Shown here in pieces: positions 7,589 through 16,156 of a stretch of 64,000 nucleotides of DNA. This stretch comes from DATAUD01 sp036501665. Its GTDB lineage: Bacteria; Verrucomicrobiota; Verrucomicrobiia; Limisphaerales; Palsa-1400. The stretch lies in NCBI GenBank assembly GCA_036501665.1, contig DASXZW010000097.1:62001-126000 (forward strand), in the 5' to 3' direction. A program made the position numbers and the translations under genes. The notes under the pieces were generated by a model. That model ran no database searches and had not been told where the DNA came from. It worked only from the letters and a program-made list of their open reading frames with translations. Each line of letters opens with the position of its first letter. The first letter of the stretch is position 1.

Positions 7589-8935
7589 GTGCTTCATCAA
7601 CAAACGCTGCGGCAGGCGGCGAGCTTCTCCGGGGTTGGGCTGCATGGCGGCAACCGGGTGAACATGACGTTTCTGCCGGCCCCGCCCGATTCCGGCGTGC
7701 GCTTTCGGCGCGTCGATCTGGAGGGCAATCCGGAAATCGAGGCGCGTGTCGAATACGTCACGACCACGAATCGCTCCACGTCTCTCTCCAAGGGAAACGC
7801 GAAAATTCATACCGTCGAGCACGTCCTCGCGGCGTTGGCCGGTTGCGGTGTCGACAATGCCGTCATTGAACTTGACGCCAACGAACCGCCGATTGCCGAC
7901 GGCAGCGCGCGCGAGTATGTCAAGATGATCCGGGCCGCGGGTCTTGCGCCGCAGGATGCTCCGAGAGAAATCTTTTATGTGAATTCGCCTGTCTCCTACC
8001 AAAAAGACGAGACGAGCATTTCCGTTTTCCCTTACGACGGTTTCAAGATCACTTGCACGAGCGCCGATTCCAAGGGCCGGTTCACGCAGTTTTTCAGCGT
8101 CGATGTGACGCCGGAGTCATGGGAACGCGATCTCGCCCATGCGCGGACGTTTTGTTTTTTTGAAGAAATCGAATTCCTCATCAAGAATGGCTTGATCAAG
8201 GGCGGCAGTCTCGAAAACGCCGTCGTTATCCGTGACGATGCGATTCTGACGACCGAGCCGCTGCGTTACCCGGAGGAATTTGTCCGGCACAAGATGCTCG
8301 ACATTATTGGCGATCTGTCCCTCGTGGGCCGTCCGATTGCGGGTCATGTGATCGCCGTCAAGCCGAGTCACAACGCCAATTGCGAAGTCTCTCGGCAACT
8401 TTCCCAACAGTTGCGAAAACCGATTGAAGCCGTTGCCACTTTCGCCCCGCCACCGCCGTCGCCCGGAACCAAACTCGACCCTGAAGCCATTGCGATTCGT
8501 GACGGTGACGAGATCGACACGGAACGGCTGATGAAGATTTTGCCACATCGCTATCCGTTTTTGATGGTCGATAAAATAACCAAGATTGCCGGAAACAAAA
8601 TCGTCGGCGTCAAGAACGTCACCATTAATGAACCAATTTTCTTGGGACATTTTCCCGGCAGCCCGATCATGCCTGGTGTGCTGCAATTGGAAGCCATCGC
8701 GCAGGTCGCGGGAGTGCTGATGCTTCGGCAGGCGGAAAATTTCGGAAAACTTGCTTACTTCATGTCGGCTGAAAGCGTGCGATGGCGCAAGCCCGTCAAA
8801 CCGGGCGACACATTGGTCATCGAAGTCGAAATGACCAAGTCGCGCGGGAAAATCGGCAAAGCCAAAGGCACCTGCCTCGTGAATGGCGACACCGTCAGCG
8901 AGGCGGAAGTGACATTCATGCTGATCGACCGCTAA
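7589..8935 (+). CDS. lpxC: Bifunctional LpxC-FabZ fusion
   Basis: Fused UDP-3-O-acyl-GlcNAc deacetylase (first committed lipid A step) and 3-hydroxyacyl-ACP dehydratase. I choose the GTG at 7589, which puts the LpxC start motif (TLRQAASFSGVGLHGG) at the N-terminus; the frame open to 6860 is antisense to the glycosyltransferase. LpxC part: HTVEH (zinc His about 78), RHKMLDIIGD (His 234, Asp 238) and catalytic GH 253. A proline-rich linker (about 286-296) leads to FabZ with ILPHRYPFLMVD, catalytic His 354 in LGHFPGSPIMPG and Glu 368. All catalytic residues are intact. The fusion is known from Bacteroidota and related phyla. Confidence 0.95.
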   Translation: MLHQQTLRQAASFSGVGLHGGNRVNMTFLPAPPDSGVRFRRVDLEGNPEIEARVEYVTTTNRSTSLSKGNAKIHTVEHVLAALAGCGVDNAVIELDANEPPIADGSAREYVKMIRAAGLAPQDAPREIFYVNSPVSYQKDETSISVFPYDGFKITCTSADSKGRFTQFFSVDVTPESWERDLAHARTFCFFEEIEFLIKNGLIKGGSLENAVVIRDDAILTTEPLRYPEEFVRHKMLDIIGDLSLVGRPIAGHVIAVKPSHNANCEVSRQLSQQLRKPIEAVATFAPPPPSPGTKLDPEAIAIRDGDEIDTERLMKILPHRYPFLMVDKITKIAGNKIVGVKNVTINEPIFLGHFPGSPIMPGVLQLEAIAQVAGVLMLRQAENFGKLAYFMSAESVRWRKPVKPGDTLVIEVEMTKSRGKIGKAKGTCLVNGDTVSEAEVTFMLIDR

Positions 8936-8949
8936 CGACTTTCATTTTT

Positions 8950-9717
8950 ATGATTGCTCCGACTGCGGTCATTCATCCCAAAGCGCAAATCGGCGCAGGC
9001 TGTGCCATTGGGCCTTATTGCGTCATCGGCGAGAACGTGATTCTCGGCGCGGGTTGCCGATTACATTCGCACGTGGTGATCGACGGCCACACGACGCTGG
9101 GCGATAACAACGAAATTTTTCCATTTGCCAGCATTGGGTTGAAGACGCAGGACTTGAAGTGGAAGGGTGGCATCACGCGCACACAAATCGGCAGCAACAA
9201 TACCTTCCGCGAATACGTGACAATCCACAGCGCCACTGGCGATGGCGAAGTAACCACAGTTGGCTCGCATAATCACATTCTCGCCTACTGTCATCTTGCT
9301 CACAACGTGACGCTCGGCAATCGCGTCATCATGTCCAATGTCGCCACTCTCGCGGGGCACATTACAGTGGAAGACGGCGCGGTGATTGGCGGCTTGGCGG
9401 CGGTTCATCAATTTTGCAGGGTCGGAACAATGGCGATTATCGGGGGTTGCTCCAAAGTCGTGCAGGACGTCCCGCCTTACATGCTGGCCGACGGCAATCC
9501 TGCCCGGACCCGGACTATTAACAAAGTCGGCCTGGAACGCCACGGCATCAGCGAAGAGGCGCAAACCGCCCTTAAGCAAGCCTACAAAATTCTCTTCCGC
9601 GAGGGCCTTACAATCCCGAATGCGCTGTCAAGAATAGAACAGGATTTACCGCAATTGCCGGAAGTCAAACATCTGGTGGCATTCGCCCGCGCCAGCGAAA
9701 GGGGATTGAGCAAATAA
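8950..9717 (+). CDS. lpxA: Acyl-ACP--UDP-N-acetylglucosamine O-acyltransferase LpxA
   Basis: First enzyme of lipid A synthesis. The 255-aa protein from the ATG at 8950 has hexapeptide repeats forming a left-handed beta-helix (IGAGCAIGPYCVIGENVILG), the catalytic-region motif ILAYCHLAHN and the C-terminal helical domain (RHGISEEAQ). Length is typical. It begins 14 bp after lpxC-fabZ and ends one base before dxr, so the three genes form an operon that pairs lipid A initiation with FabZ, which competes for the same hydroxyacyl-ACP pool. Confidence 0.96.
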   Translation: MIAPTAVIHPKAQIGAGCAIGPYCVIGENVILGAGCRLHSHVVIDGHTTLGDNNEIFPFASIGLKTQDLKWKGGITRTQIGSNNTFREYVTIHSATGDGEVTTVGSHNHILAYCHLAHNVTLGNRVIMSNVATLAGHITVEDGAVIGGLAAVHQFCRVGTMAIIGGCSKVVQDVPPYMLADGNPARTRTINKVGLERHGISEEAQTALKQAYKILFREGLTIPNALSRIEQDLPQLPEVKHLVAFARASERGLSK

Positions 9718-9718
9718 T

Positions 9719-10855
9719 ATGAAACGCGTCGTTCTTCTCGGTTCCACCGGTTCCATCGGCGCCAGCACGATAAAAGTCGCCGAAGACTTGCCGGATCAAA
9801 TCCAACTTATCGGGCTGGCCGCCGGCAATAATGTCGAGTTGCTCCTCAAACAAACGCGGAAATTTCACCCCGAAGCCATTTCCATTTCCGATCCAGAAAA
9901 GGCCCGTGAATTGGAAAATACCCTGGGCACATCTGCCCGAGTTCATTCAGGGCCTGAAGGACTAATCACGCTTGCGACGCTGCCTTCCGCCGACATTGTT
10001 CTCATCGCGATTGTCGGAACCGCCGGCTTGCAACCTGCGCTCGCCGCAATCCGCGCGGGAAAGGACATCGCGGTCGCCTCCAAGGAAATTCTCGTCATGG
10101 CCGGAGAAATTGTCATGCGCGAGGCGCAAAAAAACGGCGTCCGAGTCCTTGCTGTTGACAGTGAACACTCCGCGATTTTCCAATGCCTCGACGGCAAACC
10201 CCCGGAGTCCGTTCGCGCATTATGGTTGACGGCGTCGGGCGGCCCGTTTCGGTCCACACCCAAGGAGGAATTTCCGAACATTACCGTTGAGCGCGCGATG
10301 AAGCATCCATCCTGGGTCATGGGCCAAAAAATTACAATTGACTCAGCAACGCTCTTCAACAAGGGCCTGGAAATGATCGAAGCGCGCTGGCTCTTCGACG
10401 TCGAAATCGGACGCGTTCGTGTCGTCGTCCATCCGCAAAGCATCGTGCATTCGCTTGTGGAATTTGTGGACGGCTCGATGATTGCGCAGCTTTCGACGCC
10501 GGACATGTGCCTGCCCATTCAATACGCGCTGACCTACCCCGCGCGAATCGGCAGCGACCGCGTACAGACTAACCTAGCAAAACTCGGCCAGTTGACTTTT
10601 GAAGAGCCAGACCGCGAAAAATTCCCCGCGCTGGATTTGGCGCGAAAAGCCGCCGAAGCTGGTGGCACATTGCCCGCCGTCCTCAACGCCGCCAACGAGG
10701 TCGCAGTCAGCGCCTTCGTTGAACGCCGCATCAGTTTTCCGCAAATCAGCGAAACAGTCGCCCGCGTCATGAACAGCCACGCAGTTGTCACGCATCCAAA
10801 TCTGGAACAAATCCTCCAAGCCGACGCCTGGGCCCGTCAGGAAGCTTCGGTGTAA
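9719..10855 (+). CDS. dxr: 1-deoxy-D-xylulose 5-phosphate reductoisomerase
   Basis: Second enzyme of the MEP isoprenoid pathway: NADPH-dependent conversion of DXP to MEP. The 378-aa sequence carries the NADPH loop LGSTGSIGAST, metal/substrate motifs VDSEHSAIFQCL and LTASGGPF, and the signature HPSWVMGQKITIDSATLFNKG. The ATG lies directly after the lpxA stop (TAATATG), suggesting translational coupling. The product feeds polyprenyl carriers such as the one made by the synthase gene at 20.2-21.3 kb. No terminator is obvious after the stop; the next gene is convergent 11 bp away. Confidence 0.96.
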   Translation: MKRVVLLGSTGSIGASTIKVAEDLPDQIQLIGLAAGNNVELLLKQTRKFHPEAISISDPEKARELENTLGTSARVHSGPEGLITLATLPSADIVLIAIVGTAGLQPALAAIRAGKDIAVASKEILVMAGEIVMREAQKNGVRVLAVDSEHSAIFQCLDGKPPESVRALWLTASGGPFRSTPKEEFPNITVERAMKHPSWVMGQKITIDSATLFNKGLEMIEARWLFDVEIGRVRVVVHPQSIVHSLVEFVDGSMIAQLSTPDMCLPIQYALTYPARIGSDRVQTNLAKLGQLTFEEPDREKFPALDLARKAAEAGGTLPAVLNAANEVAVSAFVERRISFPQISETVARVMNSHAVVTHPNLEQILQADAWARQEASV

Positions 10856-10866
10856 CTATATTCAGG

Positions 10867-11433
10867 TTACTGTTCGAACTCGACCCGGCGTCGTTCCAAT
10901 TCGCCAATTATTTCAGGAGACCCCTTTAATTGAGCCAGTGGCGTTAATTGTGTTTTGATATACGGCCAATCGAGTTTTCCTGTTTTTCGAATAATCACCC
11001 CTTCAATGTCAATCCAATCTTTCGGGCGCGCTGCAAACGCCTTCAAAACGATCAAATCCTCCGCAGAGCAAGTAAGAAGCTGGATACTGTCGGGGAACGT
11101 GAATAAAGTAGCTCGCTCAACAACCATTTCCTCGAAAGCCAAAGCGCCAAGCGCAATGTCTAGGCCAACACCGGATTTGGAGCGGAGCAAAAGTACCCGA
11201 TTATTAAGGGCAAATTCGGCCGCTCCTTCAAAGCGCGGCTCGAATCGCTTCACGAGAATTTTTATAAAGCTATCCTCGCCACCAAACCCAGTGATCAATG
11301 TAAGATCAGCATCCACTGTTTCGCGAGGTTCGCCCCATCTTTGCAATGCTATTCCTCCAATGAAGCAGAACTTCCAAGCGTGTTCTTCGCATACTGCTTG
11401 AAGCTCGGCTGCCGCTCGGATGACTTCAATCAT
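10867..11433 (-). CDS. Nucleotidyltransferase-fold protein (AbiEii/MNT-like)
   Basis: 188 aa from the ATG at 11433; a start at 11469 would overlap the upstream small gene further. The N-terminal motif GGIALQRWG-PRETVDADLTL matches the nucleotidyltransferase G-G-x-A..D-x-D signature seen in AbiEii/DUF6036-type proteins, and a central GLDIALGAL supplies another acidic strand. The upstream small gene ends 8 bp inside this one, a translational-coupling arrangement typical of two-gene toxin-antitoxin units. GC content looks lower than in the flanking operons. Function as a toxin is inference only. Confidence 0.7.
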   Translation of the reverse strand: MIEVIRAAAELQAVCEEHAWKFCFIGGIALQRWGEPRETVDADLTLITGFGGEDSFIKILVKRFEPRFEGAAEFALNNRVLLLRSKSGVGLDIALGALAFEEMVVERATLFTFPDSIQLLTCSAEDLIVLKAFAARPKDWIDIEGVIIRKTGKLDWPYIKTQLTPLAQLKGSPEIIGELERRRVEFEQ

Positions 11434-11686
11434 GAGCTTTAGCCAACTTGAAAAACCGTTGCTGCTCAACCAAACCCGACGTCATTTTGGGAGCTCGGGG
11501 CGGCACTCGATAATTGGCTGGGCCGCAAAGCAGGGCAACTGCCCGTTGTGGGTCGAGTTCCCTGAGTTCCCGTCGGCGAATTTTTTCCAAAAGAGGGCCC
11601 ACTGTGCGCCACGTTTCAACCCATCGTTTAGCTTGATCAATCTGGTCCGGCGTTCCATCGACATTATGGAAAGTCTCGCGCTTCAT
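11426..11686 (-). CDS. Small partner protein of the nucleotidyltransferase
   Basis: 86 aa, charged and helical, with RRRELRELDPQRAVALL in the middle and a C-terminal SGLVEQQRFFKLAK motif. I know of similar short proteins next to nucleotidyltransferase genes but cannot name a family. It overlaps the start of the nucleotidyltransferase by 8 bp, so the two are probably translated together. An antitoxin or regulatory subunit role is inferred from arrangement, not from any motif. Confidence 0.6.
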   Translation of the reverse strand: MKRETFHNVDGTPDQIDQAKRWVETWRTVGPLLEKIRRRELRELDPQRAVALLCGPANYRVPPRAPKMTSGLVEQQRFFKLAKAHD

Positions 11687-11732
11687 CTCAATATCATATC
11701 AGCGCCTGTGGGAAGGCGCAATTTGTGTGTCG

Positions 11733-11770
11733 AAACAAAAAAGCGGGACCGGCGTTAACCAGTCCCGCTT
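11733..11770 (-). terminator. Intrinsic terminator of groEL
   Basis: On the minus strand AAGCGGGAC (11770-11762) pairs with GTCCCGCTT (11749-11741), followed by TTTTTTGTTT. It begins 39 nt after the groEL stop codon and matches a canonical rho-independent terminator. The T-run is on one side only, so it is directional. Confidence 0.88.
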
Positions 11771-11808
11771 GAATGTGTTCAGGTTTCCCTGATTTATTTA
11801 TTGACGGA

Positions 11809-13446
11809 TCAGTAATCCATTCCGCCCATGCCGCCGCCGTGTCCGCCCGGGGCCGGAGCCGGCTTTTCCTTCTCAGGAATCTCGGTGATCAGGCATTCGG
11901 TGGTCAGGAGCAGTCCGGCGATTGAAGCCGCGTTCTGCAACGCAGTGCGCGTGACCTTCTTCGGATCAACGACGCCCGCTTTCACGAGGTCTTCGTATTC
12001 ACCAGTGCCGACGTTATAGCCGTCGTTGCCTTTGCGTCGGCGAACTTCTTGCACGACAATCGAGCCTTCGACGCCGGCGTTTGTCGCCAGGGCGCGGAGA
12101 GGTTCTTCGATGGCGCGCTTGACGATATCGACGCCGATTTGCTCGTCGCCGTGAAGCTTCAGAGCTTCCAGAGCGGGCAGGCAGCGCAGAAGCGCCACAC
12201 CGCCGCCGGCAACGATGCCTTCTTCGACAGCCGCGCGGGTCGCATGGAGCGCGTCCTCGACACGGGCTTTCTTTTCCTTCATCTCGGTCTCAGTAGCGGC
12301 GCCGACGTTGATGACGGCCACGCCACCGGCCAGCTTGGCCAGGCGTTCCTGCAACTTTTCGCGGTCGTAATCGGAAGTCGTCTCCTCGATCTGGCGACGA
12401 ATCTGATTGACACGGCCCTGGATGTCGGACGACTTGCCGCCGCCTTCGACGATGGTCGTGTTTTCCTTGCCGATGACAATGCTCTTGGCGCGACCGAGGT
12501 CTTCCAACTGGATGTTTTCCAGCTTGATGCCGAGGTCTTCGCTAATGAACTTCGCGCCGGTGAGAATTCCGATGTCTTCGCACATCGCTTTGCGGCGATC
12601 GCCAAAGCCCGGGGCCTTGACCGCGCAAACATTGATGGTTCCGCGCAATTTGTTGACAACGAGGGTCGCCAACGCTTCGCCTTCGACTTCTTCGGAGATG
12701 ATCAACAAAGGCTTGCTGATCTTGGCAACCTTCTCCAGCAACGGGAGCAGGTCCTTGAGACTGCTGATTTTTTTCTCGTAAATCAGGATGTAAGCGTCTT
12801 CGAGCTTGGCTTCCATCGTCTCGGCGTTGGTCACGAAGTAAGGAGAGAGATAGCCCTTGTCGAACTGCATGCCTTCGACAACGTCGAGGCTTGTTTCAAT
12901 TGACTTGGCTTCTTCAACCGTGATCGTGCCGTCTTTGCCGACCTTGTCCATCGCGTCAGCAATAATTTCGCCGATCGTGTTGTCCCAGTTGGCGGACACA
13001 GTGGCGACTTGCTTGATCTCTTCCTTATCCTTGACACGCTTCGAGATCTTGGCGAGTTGCTCAACTGCGGCTTCAACAGCCTTGGTGATGCCGCGCTGGA
13101 TCGAAATGGGGTTCGCGCCGGCGGTGACGAACTTCAAGCCCTGGGCGTAAATCGCCTCGGCGAGAACCGTCGCTGTCGTGGTGCCGTCTCCGGCTGCGTC
13201 GCTGGTCTTGCTGGCGACTTCGCGGACCATCTGGGCGCCCATGTTTTCAAACGGGTCTTCCAGCTCGATTTCCTTCGCGACGGTCACGCCGTCCTTGGTG
13301 ATGGTTGGGGATCCAAATTTCTTGTCGAGAACCACGTTGCGGCCTTTCGGTCCGAGAGTGGCGATGACGGCGCGAGCCAGCTTGTTGACGCCCTTCAGGA
13401 GCGATTGCCGGGCTGCCTCATCGAATACGATTTGTTTTGCTGCCAT
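11809..13446 (-). CDS. groEL: Chaperonin GroEL
   Basis: ATP-dependent 60-kDa chaperonin, 545 aa, cytoplasmic tetradecamer. The N-terminus (KQIVFDEAARQSLLKGV), ATP-binding VKATLGPKGRNVVL-type segment, DGTTTATVLA, the apical domain and the Gly-Met-rich tail GGGMGGMDY are all present. AAAGGA lies at ribosome-binding distance upstream. groES is 51 bp upstream on the same strand, and a strong terminator lies just downstream, giving a standard groES-groEL operon. Confidence 0.98.
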   Translation of the reverse strand: MAAKQIVFDEAARQSLLKGVNKLARAVIATLGPKGRNVVLDKKFGSPTITKDGVTVAKEIELEDPFENMGAQMVREVASKTSDAAGDGTTTATVLAEAIYAQGLKFVTAGANPISIQRGITKAVEAAVEQLAKISKRVKDKEEIKQVATVSANWDNTIGEIIADAMDKVGKDGTITVEEAKSIETSLDVVEGMQFDKGYLSPYFVTNAETMEAKLEDAYILIYEKKISSLKDLLPLLEKVAKISKPLLIISEEVEGEALATLVVNKLRGTINVCAVKAPGFGDRRKAMCEDIGILTGAKFISEDLGIKLENIQLEDLGRAKSIVIGKENTTIVEGGGKSSDIQGRVNQIRRQIEETTSDYDREKLQERLAKLAGGVAVINVGAATETEMKEKKARVEDALHATRAAVEEGIVAGGGVALLRCLPALEALKLHGDEQIGVDIVKRAIEEPLRALATNAGVEGSIVVQEVRRRKGNDGYNVGTGEYEDLVKAGVVDPKKVTRTALQNAASIAGLLLTTECLITEIPEKEKPAPAPGGHGGGMGGMDY

Positions 13447-13497
13447 AACTATTTAATTCCTTTCGATTTTATCAGGTTAAAGTTTGTAGAGGTTCGA

Positions 13498-13791
13498 TTA
13501 CTCAATGATCGCGAGAATGTCGTCCGCGCTCAGGATTTTGTATTCCTTGTCATTGAGCTTGATTTCCGTTCCGCCGTATTTGCTGACCAGGACGCGGTCG
13601 CCTTTTTTCACTTCAAACGGAACTTTCTTTCCGTTGTCATCCGTTTTGCCAGTGCCGAGAGCGACGACGATGCTTTCGGTGGGTTTTTCCTTCGCTGAAT
13701 CGGGAATGATGATTCCGCCTTTTTTAGTTTCCTTCTCTTCGGCCGGCTCAACAAGAATCCGATCACCGAGGGGTTTTACGTTAATAGCCAT
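13498..13791 (-). CDS. groES: Co-chaperonin GroES
   Basis: 97-aa lid of the GroEL cage. It starts VKPLGDRILVEPAEEKE, contains the mobile loop GGIIIPDSAKEKP (hydrophobic III tripeptide that docks on GroEL) and the roof region, and ends ILSADDILAIIE. AAAGGAAA sits about 9 nt before the ATG. No CIRCE inverted repeat (TTAGCACTC-N9-GAGTGCTAA) is present in the 175-bp gap before it, so HrcA control is not supported by sequence. Confidence 0.97.
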   Translation of the reverse strand: MAINVKPLGDRILVEPAEEKETKKGGIIIPDSAKEKPTESIVVALGTGKTDDNGKKVPFEVKKGDRVLVSKYGGTEIKLNDKEYKILSADDILAIIE

Positions 13792-13885
13792 ACTGTCTGT
13801 TTCCTTTTGTTGTGTGTTTTTATTCTTTACGAATCAAAATCCCGCCGCACTCACAAGCGGGAAAATTCTTTGTGTTTGTGTTGAT

Positions 13886-13911
13886 GGGGCGGCGTTGGAG
13901 ACCGCCGCCCC
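13886..13911. terminator. GC-rich stem-loop between dnaK and groES
   Basis: GGGGCGGCG (13886-13894) and CGCCGCCCC (13903-13911) form a perfect 9-bp stem with an 8-nt loop. It lies 55 nt after the dnaK stop but lacks a T-run on the minus strand, so it could be a partial terminator, an mRNA-stabilising hairpin or part of groES leader control. Confidence 0.5.
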
Positions 13912-13966
13912 GTGATATTATGACATCGCCGGACGCAAGTTGATCAATATTTTCTGTCCGGGAGAA

Positions 13967-15913
13967 TTACTTCTTCTCATCAACAACTTCAGCGTCGATG
14001 ATGGGGCCTTCTTCCTTCCCGCCTTTTCCCGCCTCGGCGTTCGGGGTTTCCGGCTGCGGCCCTGGCTCGCCTGCGGTCGCTCCCGGGCGTTTTGTCGCTT
14101 CGGAAGCGGCGCGATACATGTCAGCCGATGCCGCCTGCCAGGCCTCGTTAAGCTTCTCAGTGGCCGACTTGATCGCTGCCGCATCGGTGCCCTTTAAAGC
14201 TTCCTTTACAGCGGTGGCGGATTGCTCGATGGTCTCCTTTTGCGCCGAAGAGATTTTCGCCCCGTTGTCCTTCAACATTTTTTCGCTGCGATAAACCGCG
14301 TTATCGGCTTCGTTGCGCGCTTCGACTTGTTCCCGTTGCGCCTTGTCGTCCTCGGCGTGTGCCTCGGCGTCTTTGCGCATTTTCTCGATCTCATCCTTTG
14401 ACAAACCGCCGCTGGCAGTGATCGTGATTTTCTGTTCCTTGCCCGTGCCCAGGTCCTTCGCGCTGACGTGCAGGATGCCGTTGGCGTCGATGTCGAATGT
14501 AACTTCGATCTGCGGCACTCCGCGCGGCGCGGGAGGAATGTCTGTCAAGTTGAATTTGCCAATGGTCTTGTTGTCGCGCGAAAATTGCCGCTCGCCTTGC
14601 AACACATGGATTTCCACGCCCGGCTGATTGTCCGAAGCTGTCGAGAATATTTCCGATTTCCTCGTGGGAATCGTCGTGTTGCGCTCGATCAAACGCGTGA
14701 ACACTCCGCCGAGCGTTTCGATGCCCAGCGACAACGGCGTAACGTCAAGCAAAAGAACATCCTTCACTTCGCCCTTGAGAACGCCGGCCTGAATCGCTGC
14801 GCCGACCGCGACCACTTCGTCGGGATTGACCCCCTGGTGCGGCGGTTTGTTGACAAGCGTGCGAGCGGTCTCAACGACGCGCGGCATGCGGGTCATTCCA
14901 CCGACGAGCACGAGTTCGTCCATCTTGTCACCGGTCAATCCAGAGTCCTTGAGGCAACTCTTCACAGGCCCGATGGTGCGCTCGAACAAATCGTCCGTGA
15001 GCTGCTCCATCTTCGCGCGAGTCAACTTGCTGCTGACATGCTTCGGCCCGCTGGCATCCGCCGTTATGAACGGCAAATTGATTTCATAGACCTGCGCGCT
15101 TGAAAGCGCGATCTTGGCCTTTTCAGATTCCTCTTTGATTCGTTGGAGCGCATCGGGCTGCTTGCGCAGGTCCATTCCGTGCTCTTTTTTGAATTCGTCC
15201 AGAATCCAATCCATGATCCGATTGTCCCAATCGTCGCCGCCGAGGTGCGTGTCGCCGTTGGTCGCCTTGACTTCAAAGACGCCGTCGCCGATTTCCAGCA
15301 CGGAAATATCGAAGGTTCCACCGCCGAGGTCATACACGGCGATCTCTTCATTCTTTTTCTTATCAAGACCATAAGCCAGCGAAGCAGCCGTCGGTTCATT
15401 GATAATGCGAAGCACTTCCAAACCAGCGATTTTGCCGGCATCCTTAGTCGCTTGGCGCTGCGAATCGTTAAAATACGCTGGGACAGTAATAACAGCCTGG
15501 GTGATTTTCTCTCCCAACCGCATTTCAGCGTCTGCCTTCAATTTGCTCAAGATCATCGCTGAAACTTCCTGCGGACTGAAACGCTGGGCCTTGCCCTCCA
15601 CTTCGACTTCCACAGCGGCGTCGCCGTTTTGACCGGAAACTACCTTATATGGAACGCGCTTGAGCTCTTCCTGGACTTCGCTGAATTTGCGGCCCATGAA
15701 GCGCTTGATGGAATAAACGGTATTACGCGAATTTGTGACGGCTTGGCGCTTTGCCGCGTCGCCGACCAGGCGTTCTCCGCTTTTTGAAAATGCAACAACG
15801 GAAGGAGTGGTGCGTTTCCCCTCTGAGTTTTCCAAAACTACCGGTTCGCCGCCTTCCATGACAGCCATACACGAGTTGGTAGTCCCGAGATCGATTCCAA
15901 TAACTTTAGGCAT
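13967..15913 (-). CDS. dnaK: Molecular chaperone DnaK (Hsp70)
   Basis: 648-aa Hsp70. The N-terminus IGIDLGTTNSCMAVMEGG, the ATPase motifs IINEPTAASLAYG and YDLGGGTFDISVLEIG, the linker DVLLLDVTPLSLGIETLGG, the substrate domain and the acidic C-terminal tail ending IDAEVVDEKK are all typical. No dnaJ or grpE is adjacent. A leader of about 80 nt and a promoter with inverted repeats are proposed upstream. It reads towards groES-groEL on the same strand. Confidence 0.98.
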   Translation of the reverse strand: MPKVIGIDLGTTNSCMAVMEGGEPVVLENSEGKRTTPSVVAFSKSGERLVGDAAKRQAVTNSRNTVYSIKRFMGRKFSEVQEELKRVPYKVVSGQNGDAAVEVEVEGKAQRFSPQEVSAMILSKLKADAEMRLGEKITQAVITVPAYFNDSQRQATKDAGKIAGLEVLRIINEPTAASLAYGLDKKKNEEIAVYDLGGGTFDISVLEIGDGVFEVKATNGDTHLGGDDWDNRIMDWILDEFKKEHGMDLRKQPDALQRIKEESEKAKIALSSAQVYEINLPFITADASGPKHVSSKLTRAKMEQLTDDLFERTIGPVKSCLKDSGLTGDKMDELVLVGGMTRMPRVVETARTLVNKPPHQGVNPDEVVAVGAAIQAGVLKGEVKDVLLLDVTPLSLGIETLGGVFTRLIERNTTIPTRKSEIFSTASDNQPGVEIHVLQGERQFSRDNKTIGKFNLTDIPPAPRGVPQIEVTFDIDANGILHVSAKDLGTGKEQKITITASGGLSKDEIEKMRKDAEAHAEDDKAQREQVEARNEADNAVYRSEKMLKDNGAKISSAQKETIEQSATAVKEALKGTDAAAIKSATEKLNEAWQAASADMYRAASEATKRPGATAGEPGPQPETPNAEAGKGGKEEGPIIDAEVVDEKK

Positions 15914-15937
15914 ATAAATTCGGTTACTCTTTCAGCA

Positions 15938-16073
15938 GTGGCCGTGCCACCTGATGTGTATTGATTATGTTGTTGATGATAAGTTACTTACGTGTTATAA
16001 AATATATACACCAAGTGACATTGTGGCGCAATTGCCACTGAGTGTGTCACACTTGAACGCCAAAGTGGCACAC
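15938..16073 (-). promoter_or_regulatory. Putative dnaK promoter with GTGGC/GCCAC inverted-repeat operators
   Basis: On the minus strand TTGCGC (16031-16026) and TATATA (16008-16003) are 17 bp apart, a plausible sigma-70 promoter. The -35 lies inside GTGGC-N6-GCCAC (16023-16038). Upstream is a 9-of-11 match inverted repeat, GTGTCACACTT (16044-16054) against AAGTGGCACAC (16063-16073). In the leader, 25 nt before the ATG, is GTGGC-CGT-GCCAC (15938-15950). The recurring half-site suggests a dedicated regulator rather than HrcA/CIRCE. Confidence 0.5.
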
Positions 16074-16156
16074 CGGACTAGATCATTGGCAGAAATCATG
16101 TCACCACTTCATCTCATCCGTCCGGCCCTCGAACGCTAGGCAAATTATGGGCTGCT

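Noticed and set aside
10867..11433. tRNA-like T-arm GTTCGAACTC near 10873
   Set aside because: Lies in coding sequence and no matching cloverleaf can be folded around it.
13792..13966. CIRCE operator in the dnaK-groES gap
   Set aside because: No GCACTC-N9-GAGTGC inverted repeat; only a single GAGTGC-like half is present.
15936..15952. Possible sigma-54 promoter (TGGCACG-N4-CTGCT) on the minus strand before dnaK
   Set aside because: GG and GC have the right spacing, but the start would fall within about 10 nt of the ATG and after the ribosome-binding site, so it cannot drive dnaK in a usual way.
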